This document shows positions 59,166-64,000 of a stretch of DNA of 64,000 nucleotides, piece after piece (position 1 is the stretch's first letter; each line of letters starts with the position of its first letter). Both the position numbers and the translations under genes were made by a program. The notes beneath the pieces are model-generated. The model saw only the letters and a list, made by a program, of their open reading frames with translations. It was not told where the DNA came from and searched no databases. This DNA is from Mycobacterium sp. (lineage in GTDB: Bacteria > Actinomycetota > Actinomycetes > Mycobacteriales > Mycobacteriaceae), in NCBI GenBank assembly GCA_016197405.1, contig JACPVR010000015.1, forward strand, positions 62,001 to 126,000, given 5' to 3'.

Positions 59166-60682
59166 ACACACTTTTCCGCGACGTCCTGATCTACGACGCG
59201 ACCGCCGCCGACGCCATGACCGGGCCGGTCGACGTGCTGATCGACGGCGACCGCATCAGCACCATCGGCGCGCAGCTGCCCGCTCCCGCCGGTGCCCGGA
59301 TCATCGACGGACACGGCAGGCATCTGCTGCTGCCCGGTCTGATCAACGCGCATTTCCATTCACCGGCCAACCATCTGAAAGGTTCGGTGCGCAGCCTGCC
59401 GCTCGAACTCTTCATGCTCTTCGAATCACCGGCCGATCCGGCGCTGACGCCCAGCCCGCGCGAGGCCTACCTGCGGACCATGCTCGGCGCCATCGAAATG
59501 CTGCAACGCGGTATCACCTGCGTGCAGGATGACGCCTTCCTGATGCCCTATCCCGACCCGGAGATCATCGACGCCGTGGCATCGGCATACCGCGACAGCG
59601 GTATACGCGCCTTCCTCGCACTGGACCAGCCGGAGCTGACCGAGGCCGAAAAGCTACCGTTCGTCGGCGAACTCGACGCCACCGGCCGCGCAGCCTTCGA
59701 CCAGCCCGCCCCGGCGGCCGCCGACCAGCTGCTGGCTGCCTATGACCACCTGATCACCCGGTGGCACGGAGCCGCCGATGACCGCATCCGCGCTGCCGTG
59801 TCGATCTCCGCCCCGCAGCGCGTCAGCCTGGACTACTTCGGCGCGCTCGACGATCTCGCCGAACGGCACGGTCTTCCGCTGTATGCGCACATGCTCGAAA
59901 CCAAGGTGCAGCGCACCCTGATGACCGAACAACCACGATTCGGCGGCCGCTCGCTGGTCGGTTACACCGCCGACGCCGGGCTGCTCAAACCGCACACCAA
60001 CGTCATCCACGCGGTCTGGGTCGACGATGCCGACCTCGACCTCATCGCCGGTGCCGGTTGCACCGTGGTGCACAACCCGATCAGCAATCTGCGACTGGGC
60101 AGCGGTGTGCTGCCGTGGCGTGCCATGCTCGATCACGGTATCCCGGTCGCGCTGGGCACCGACGAGGCGATCTGCGACGACAGCGTCAACGTGTGGACCG
60201 TCGCCAAGATCGCCGGCCTGATCCACAACGTGTCCGGGCTCGACAGCGACCAATGGCCAACGCCGGTCGAGGTTCTCGACGCGCTGTGGAGCGGAGGCGC
60301 CCGCGCGACCCGGCGTGCCGACCTCGGCGTCATCGCGCCGAACATGCTCGCCGACCTGGCGATGGTCGACCTGCACAGCATCGCCTTCACCCCACTCAAC
60401 GACCTGCGCGAACAACTGGTGCACTGCCAGGACGGCAGCGATGTCGTGCTCACCATGGTCGCCGGCCGCGTCGTCGCCGAGCACGGCCACGTCACCAGCG
60501 TCGACGAAACCGCGCTACTCGACGAGGCCCGGGAGCTGTTCGGCGCCAAACTGCCGGCGATCCGGCGCGCCCGCGAAGGTGCCGCGGAGCTGTATCCGGC
60601 CTACCAGCACATCGTGCGCCGCGCCGCCACAACCGATGTCGGGTTCACCCGCTGGCTCACTCCCGCAAGGAAGAACACATGA
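59162..60682 (+). CDS. Amidohydrolase (ATZ/TRZ, cytosine/guanine-deaminase-like subgroup)
   Basis: 506 residues from ATG 59162 (overlaps the racemase stop). Metal-site motifs in order: HxH in PGLINAHFHSPANHL, His in LYAHMLETK, His in NVIHAVWVDDADLDL, Asp in VALGTDEAICDD. The DVLIDGDRISTIG N-terminal sandwich and late beta-barrel part are typical of the mononuclear deaminase/chlorohydrolase subgroup. It probably hydrolyses an exocyclic amine or opens an N-heterocycle in the cytoplasm. It is followed by the deacetylase-like gene with a 4-bp overlap. Confidence 0.87.
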   Translation: MNTLFRDVLIYDATAADAMTGPVDVLIDGDRISTIGAQLPAPAGARIIDGHGRHLLLPGLINAHFHSPANHLKGSVRSLPLELFMLFESPADPALTPSPREAYLRTMLGAIEMLQRGITCVQDDAFLMPYPDPEIIDAVASAYRDSGIRAFLALDQPELTEAEKLPFVGELDATGRAAFDQPAPAAADQLLAAYDHLITRWHGAADDRIRAAVSISAPQRVSLDYFGALDDLAERHGLPLYAHMLETKVQRTLMTEQPRFGGRSLVGYTADAGLLKPHTNVIHAVWVDDADLDLIAGAGCTVVHNPISNLRLGSGVLPWRAMLDHGIPVALGTDEAICDDSVNVWTVAKIAGLIHNVSGLDSDQWPTPVEVLDALWSGGARATRRADLGVIAPNMLADLAMVDLHSIAFTPLNDLREQLVHCQDGSDVVLTMVAGRVVAEHGHVTSVDETALLDEARELFGAKLPAIRRAREGAAELYPAYQHIVRRAATTDVGFTRWLTPARKNT

Positions 60683-61578
60683 CCAACCCGGCCGACTACC
60701 GCTATTCGCCCATACCGGACCGCCCGGCAGGCAGCTGGCCCAACGGCGCGCGACTTGCCGTCGTCGTCTGTGTCGGTGTCGAGTCCTACCGGTTCGGTGA
60801 CGGACTGACCGAGGACGTGCTGCCGGGCGTTCCCGCACCGGATGTCGTCAACACCGCGTGGCGGGATTACGGCAACCGCGTGGGCGCCTTCCGGATCTTC
60901 GATATGCTTGCCGGCCTGGGTATTCCGCCCACCGTCCTGCTCAACACCGACGTATACGACGAAGCCCCCGCGGTGCTGGAGGCGGCGCGGCGGGCAGGCG
61001 CGGAGATCGTCGGGCACGGCCGGTCCAATTCCGACACCCTGGCGACGATGGCGCCCGAGGCCGAACGCGCCTACCTCGCCGACGTCGCCGACCGGATCCG
61101 CACGCACGAGGGCGCCGCGCCGGGCGGCTGGTCCAGCCCATGGCTGAGCCACACCGAGGACACGGTGAACCTGCTGGCCGACACCGGCTACCGCTATCTG
61201 CTCGACCTGCGGCTCGACGATCAACCGGTCTGGCTGACCACCGGATCCGGCCCGCTGCTGGCGATCCCGTACAACGCCGAGATCAACGACTCGTCGACCA
61301 TGATCGGCAGGCAGGCCTCGGCGCACGAATTCGAGTCGATGATCGTCGACGAGTTCACCGAACTGCACACCGCTGCCGCCGGGGTGCCGCTGGTGATGAA
61401 CATCGTGCTGCACAGCTTCATCTCCGGTGTGCCGTTCCGGCTCGCGGCGGTGCGGCGAGCGCTGCAGCGTGTCGCCGGTGCCGACGGTGTCTGGTTCAGC
61501 ACGCCGCGCGACATCCACCGAGCCGTGCTGGCGACACCGGAGCTGTTCCCGCTACCGGTCGGGGCGGTGAGGTCATGA
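60679..61578 (+). CDS. Polysaccharide-deacetylase/PuuE-allantoinase-like hydrolase
   Basis: 299 residues from ATG 60679, which overlaps the amidohydrolase stop; readings starting further left in this frame lie within the amidohydrolase gene. The NodB-type barrel is seen in RLAVVVCVGVESYRFGDGLTED, TVLLNTDVYDEAPAVLEAARRAGAEIVGHGRSNSD and GGWSSPWLSHTEDTVNLLADTG. Position and sequence resemble PuuE-type metal-independent allantoinases and related cyclic-amide hydrolases rather than chitin deacetylases; no signal peptide is present, so the substrate is intracellular. With the racemase it could open a hydantoin-like ring. Confidence 0.85.
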   Translation: MTNPADYRYSPIPDRPAGSWPNGARLAVVVCVGVESYRFGDGLTEDVLPGVPAPDVVNTAWRDYGNRVGAFRIFDMLAGLGIPPTVLLNTDVYDEAPAVLEAARRAGAEIVGHGRSNSDTLATMAPEAERAYLADVADRIRTHEGAAPGGWSSPWLSHTEDTVNLLADTGYRYLLDLRLDDQPVWLTTGSGPLLAIPYNAEINDSSTMIGRQASAHEFESMIVDEFTELHTAAAGVPLVMNIVLHSFISGVPFRLAAVRRALQRVAGADGVWFSTPRDIHRAVLATPELFPLPVGAVRS

Positions 61579-63137
61579 CCGAGACGACAGCACCGGTCGC
61601 CGTCGTCGAGGACTTCGGTCTGTCGTTGGTGCGCAACGGTGTTCGTAGTGAGGTCCTGAAGAACGTCTCGCTGGCGATCCGGCCCGGTGAGATCCTCGGC
61701 CTGGTAGGCGAATCCGGCTCCGGCAAGAGCGTGCTGGCCCTGAGCCTGCTCGGGTTGCTCCCGCCGGAATCTGCGCCGCAGGCAGCCGGATCGGTCACCG
61801 TCGACGGCGTCGACATGCTGGCCGCAAAACCCGCGGAGTTGCGCCGGGTGCGCCGCGACAAGCTCGGCGCCATCTTTCAGGACCCGATGACATCGCTGAA
61901 CCCGACCATGCGTATCGGCAGGCAGATCGGCGAGGTCACCGGAGACGACGCCGAGTCGGTTCGGCTGCTGGAGACCGTCGGTGTGCGCGATGCCCAACTG
62001 CGGCTGCGGGTGTACCCACACGAGCTCTCCGGTGGTTTGCGGCAGCGTGTGATGGCGGCCATCGCGGTCGCCGGGCGACCGGCCCTGATCGTCGCCGACG
62101 AACCCACCACGGCACTCGATGTGACGGTGCAAGCCCAGCTCCTGGACCTGCTGCGGGAACTGCGCGACGACTTCGGCTGCTCGGTGCTGATGATCACCCA
62201 CGACCTGGGCGTCGCCGACCAGATCGCCGACCGGCTCGCGGTGCTCTACCGCGGCGAGCTCGTCGAGATCGGGCCGGCCGCCGATGTGGTGCGCAACCCG
62301 CAACACCCCTACACCCGATCCCTGCTGGCATCGCGGCTGACGCTGACCATGCCGCGCGACCAACGGTTCACCGCCGCCGCCGAAGTCGAGCCCGCGGTGC
62401 GAATCAGCAACCTGCACTGTGCGTTCGACGTCCGCGGTAACCGGCGCACCCGCGCACAGCAGATCAAAGCCGTCGACGGCGTCGACCTCGATATCGCCAG
62501 GGGCGAGGCACTGGCCATCGTCGGCGAAAGCGGTTCGGGCAAGTCCACACTGCTGCGTATCGTGGCCGGCCTGGAGAAGCCGACATCGGGATCGGTGACA
62601 CTGACCGGCGACGGCGGCCCGCAGATGGTGTTCCAGGACGCCGGCTCCTCCCTGACCCCGTGGCTGACCATCGGCGAAACGCTGGGGGAGCGGCTGCGCG
62701 GGCACAAACTGTCCCGGGCCCAGGTCCGCGACCGGGTCATCGCGGCGCTGGACGCCGTCGGCCTGCCCGCCGAGGTCGCCACGGCCCGCCCCGGTGAACT
62801 GTCGGGCGGACAGCGGCAACGCGTCGGGCTAGCACGGGCCACCATGATCCCGCCCGCCGTGCTGTTGTGCGACGAACCGACCAGCGCGCTGGACGCTTCG
62901 CTGGCCAAGAGTGTGCTCACCCTGATCCGGGACTTGCGTGCCCAGATCGGGATGACGGTGCTGTTCGTGACGCACGACCTCGCGGTGGCCCGGCTGATGG
63001 GGGATCGTATCGCCGTCATGCAGGCCGGCCGGGTCGTCGAACTCGGCCCCGCCGAACAGGTCATCTCCGCACCCCGGCAGGACTACACCCGAACCCTGCT
63101 GGCCGCCGTACCCGAGATCGAGGGAGCCGCGTCATGA
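61575..63137 (+). CDS. Fused oligopeptide-type ABC transporter ATPase (DppD-DppF like)
   Basis: 520 residues from ATG 61575 (overlaps the previous stop). Two complete nucleotide-binding domains in one chain. First: Walker A GESGSGKSV, Q-loop AIFQDPMTSLNPTM, signature ELSGGLRQRV, Walker B LIVADEPTTALD and H-loop MITHDLGV. Second: GESGSGKSTL, MVFQDAGSSLTP, ELSGGQRQRVGLARA, VLLCDEPTSALD and VTHDLAV. AADVVRNPQHPYTRSLLAS between them is the oligopeptide/dipeptide-transporter C-terminal motif. It powers uptake of a peptide-like or nickel-like small molecule, here probably the operon's substrate. Confidence 0.93.
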   Translation: MTETTAPVAVVEDFGLSLVRNGVRSEVLKNVSLAIRPGEILGLVGESGSGKSVLALSLLGLLPPESAPQAAGSVTVDGVDMLAAKPAELRRVRRDKLGAIFQDPMTSLNPTMRIGRQIGEVTGDDAESVRLLETVGVRDAQLRLRVYPHELSGGLRQRVMAAIAVAGRPALIVADEPTTALDVTVQAQLLDLLRELRDDFGCSVLMITHDLGVADQIADRLAVLYRGELVEIGPAADVVRNPQHPYTRSLLASRLTLTMPRDQRFTAAAEVEPAVRISNLHCAFDVRGNRRTRAQQIKAVDGVDLDIARGEALAIVGESGSGKSTLLRIVAGLEKPTSGSVTLTGDGGPQMVFQDAGSSLTPWLTIGETLGERLRGHKLSRAQVRDRVIAALDAVGLPAEVATARPGELSGGQRQRVGLARATMIPPAVLLCDEPTSALDASLAKSVLTLIRDLRAQIGMTVLFVTHDLAVARLMGDRIAVMQAGRVVELGPAEQVISAPRQDYTRTLLAAVPEIEGAAS

Positions 63138-63997
63138 CTGCCCTTGGGTTGGTGGCGCGGGGCCGGGTCCGTCCGATCACCGCCGGCGGCACCCGGCTGG
63201 CCCGGCCCATCGCCTGGGCGCTGGTCGGTGTGCTGGGCCTGGTGACGCTGCTGGCGGTGTTCGCGCGAACATTGGCACCGCACAACCCGATCCAGCCCGT
63301 CGGCCCGCTGAACCTGCCGCCGCTGAGCCCGGGGTTCCCGCTCGGCACCGACGGAATCGGCCGGGACCTGTTGTCCCGCACACTGATCGGGATACAGGTC
63401 AGCTGGCTCTCGGCGCTCGTCGTGGTAGCCAGTGGGCTGCTGATCGGCGGTACCGTCGGGTTGATCGCCGGCGCCGCGGGAGGGCGCGTCGACAACATTC
63501 TGATGCGCATCACCGACCTGTTCCTGGCACTGCCCGGCGCACTGGTCGCCATCGCGATCGTCGCGGCCCTGGGCTCGGGGCTGTTCAACACCCTGGTCGG
63601 CGTCGCCATCGTGTGGTGGCCGTACTACGCCCGCATCGTGCGTGGTGAGGTCAAGGCACTGGCCGCCCGCCCGCACGTCGAGGCCGCCCGGCTCGCCGGG
63701 GTCAGCAGGACACGGATCCTGACCCGGCACCTGCTGCCCGGCGTGGTGCCGACCGCCGTCGTCACCGCGAGTCTCGATGTCGGCAATGTGGTGCTGCTGC
63801 TGGCTGCGTTGTCCTTCCTGGGCCTGGGCCAGCAGGCTCCGGCACCCGAACTCGGTGCCGACACCGCGCGGGCGCTGAGCCAGCTGCTGAGCCAATGGTG
63901 GGTGCCGGGAGTGCCGGGTATCGCGGTGCTGCTGCTGAGCCTGATCGCCAATGTCGGCGGCGACGCCATCCGCAATCTGATCCGGGTCCGGAGGTGA
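63134..63997 (+). CDS. Oligopeptide-type ABC transporter permease (DppC like)
   Basis: 287 residues from ATG 63134 (overlaps the ATPase stop). It has an N-terminal helix (ALVGVLGLVTLLAVFARTLAP), the DppC/OppC-specific motif FPLGTDGIGRDLLSRTLIG, and five further helices. The EAA loop that touches the ATPases is EVKALAARPHVEAARLAGVSRTRILTRHLLPG. The stop overlaps a GTG at 63994, a probable start of the next gene, expected to be the DppB-like permease or the solute-binding protein beyond the window. No substrate-binding protein is encoded inside the window. Confidence 0.92.
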   Translation: MTALGLVARGRVRPITAGGTRLARPIAWALVGVLGLVTLLAVFARTLAPHNPIQPVGPLNLPPLSPGFPLGTDGIGRDLLSRTLIGIQVSWLSALVVVASGLLIGGTVGLIAGAAGGRVDNILMRITDLFLALPGALVAIAIVAALGSGLFNTLVGVAIVWWPYYARIVRGEVKALAARPHVEAARLAGVSRTRILTRHLLPGVVPTAVVTASLDVGNVVLLLAALSFLGLGQQAPAPELGADTARALSQLLSQWWVPGVPGIAVLLLSLIANVGGDAIRNLIRVRR

Positions 63998-64000
63998 CAC

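Noticed and set aside
60058..60678. Upstream extension of the deacetylase frame inside the amidohydrolase gene
   Set aside because: The Arg/Pro/His-rich extension overlaps 600 bp of a well-supported gene; the ATGA junction at 60679 gives the natural start.
1..64000. CRISPR arrays, tRNA or rRNA genes, insertion sequences
   Set aside because: No regularly spaced repeats, no cloverleaf-like GG-TTC-AA signatures in the intergenic gaps, and no transposase-like protein were found by reading; a covariance-model search would be needed to exclude small RNAs.

Overview
The window is high-GC actinobacterial DNA, almost certainly from a mycobacterium, most likely a fast-growing Mycolicibacterium-type species. 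The evidence is gene content: an ICL2-type isocitrate lyase of 762 residues, a PonA2-like penicillin-binding protein with a PASTA domain, an antigen-85-like esterase, WXG100/ESX substrates, exported proteins with a YVGRVG leader motif, and the MSMEG_0565-0572-type nitrogen-starvation cluster. No rRNA, tRNA, CRISPR array or insertion sequence was recognised by reading.

Layout. 1-11 kb: the end of a CbiM-like ECF transporter component, a secreted S15-type hydrolase, a small SH3-like protein, a flavoprotein, and a large repeat-rich surface protein split by an in-frame TGA. 11-16.5 kb: a leftward three-gene SMC-like (Wadjet/Mks/Ept) operon, jetA-jetB-jetC, with no jetD. 16.7-22.3 kb: tex and a Pif1-like helicase carrying a C-terminal BRCT domain. 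21.5-24.8 kb: a leftward operon of glutamine-synthetase-like enzyme, nitrilase and GntR regulator, with FadR-type operator sequences upstream. 25-30 kb: ctaD, a methyltransferase and the PonA2-like PBP. 30-33.7 kb: small secreted proteins and a translationally coupled WXG100 / DUF1023 hydrolase / lipoprotein trio.

33.7-41.1 kb holds a complete Nit1C-type cluster transcribed leftward: MSMEG_0572-like protein, active nitrilase, MSMEG_0570-like protein, flavin oxidoreductase, radical SAM protein, GNAT/AIR-synthase fusion, a second nitrilase homologue that has lost its catalytic Cys and Glu, and a glycosyltransferase. 41.5-49.5 kb: MscS channel, antigen-85-like protein, ICL2, two oxidoreductases, and a divergent SDR/TetR pair. 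49.5-56.1 kb: a leftward aromatic-degradation operon (extradiol dioxygenase, FAH-family hydrolase, flavin monooxygenase, P450) facing a TetR gene across two near-identical operator palindromes.

56.4-64 kb: a rightward chain of seven genes, every junction overlapping: SIS-domain protein, PfkB kinase, Asp/Glu/hydantoin racemase-family protein, amidohydrolase, polysaccharide-deacetylase/PuuE-like hydrolase, fused oligopeptide-type ABC ATPase and ABC permease. It runs off the right edge and begins behind a perfect 16-bp palindrome. The SIS + PfkB pair recalls deglycase/kinase systems for Amadori compounds, while the other enzymes recall ureide, hydantoin or purine breakdown. The substrate is unknown, and this is the best candidate here for an undescribed pathway.
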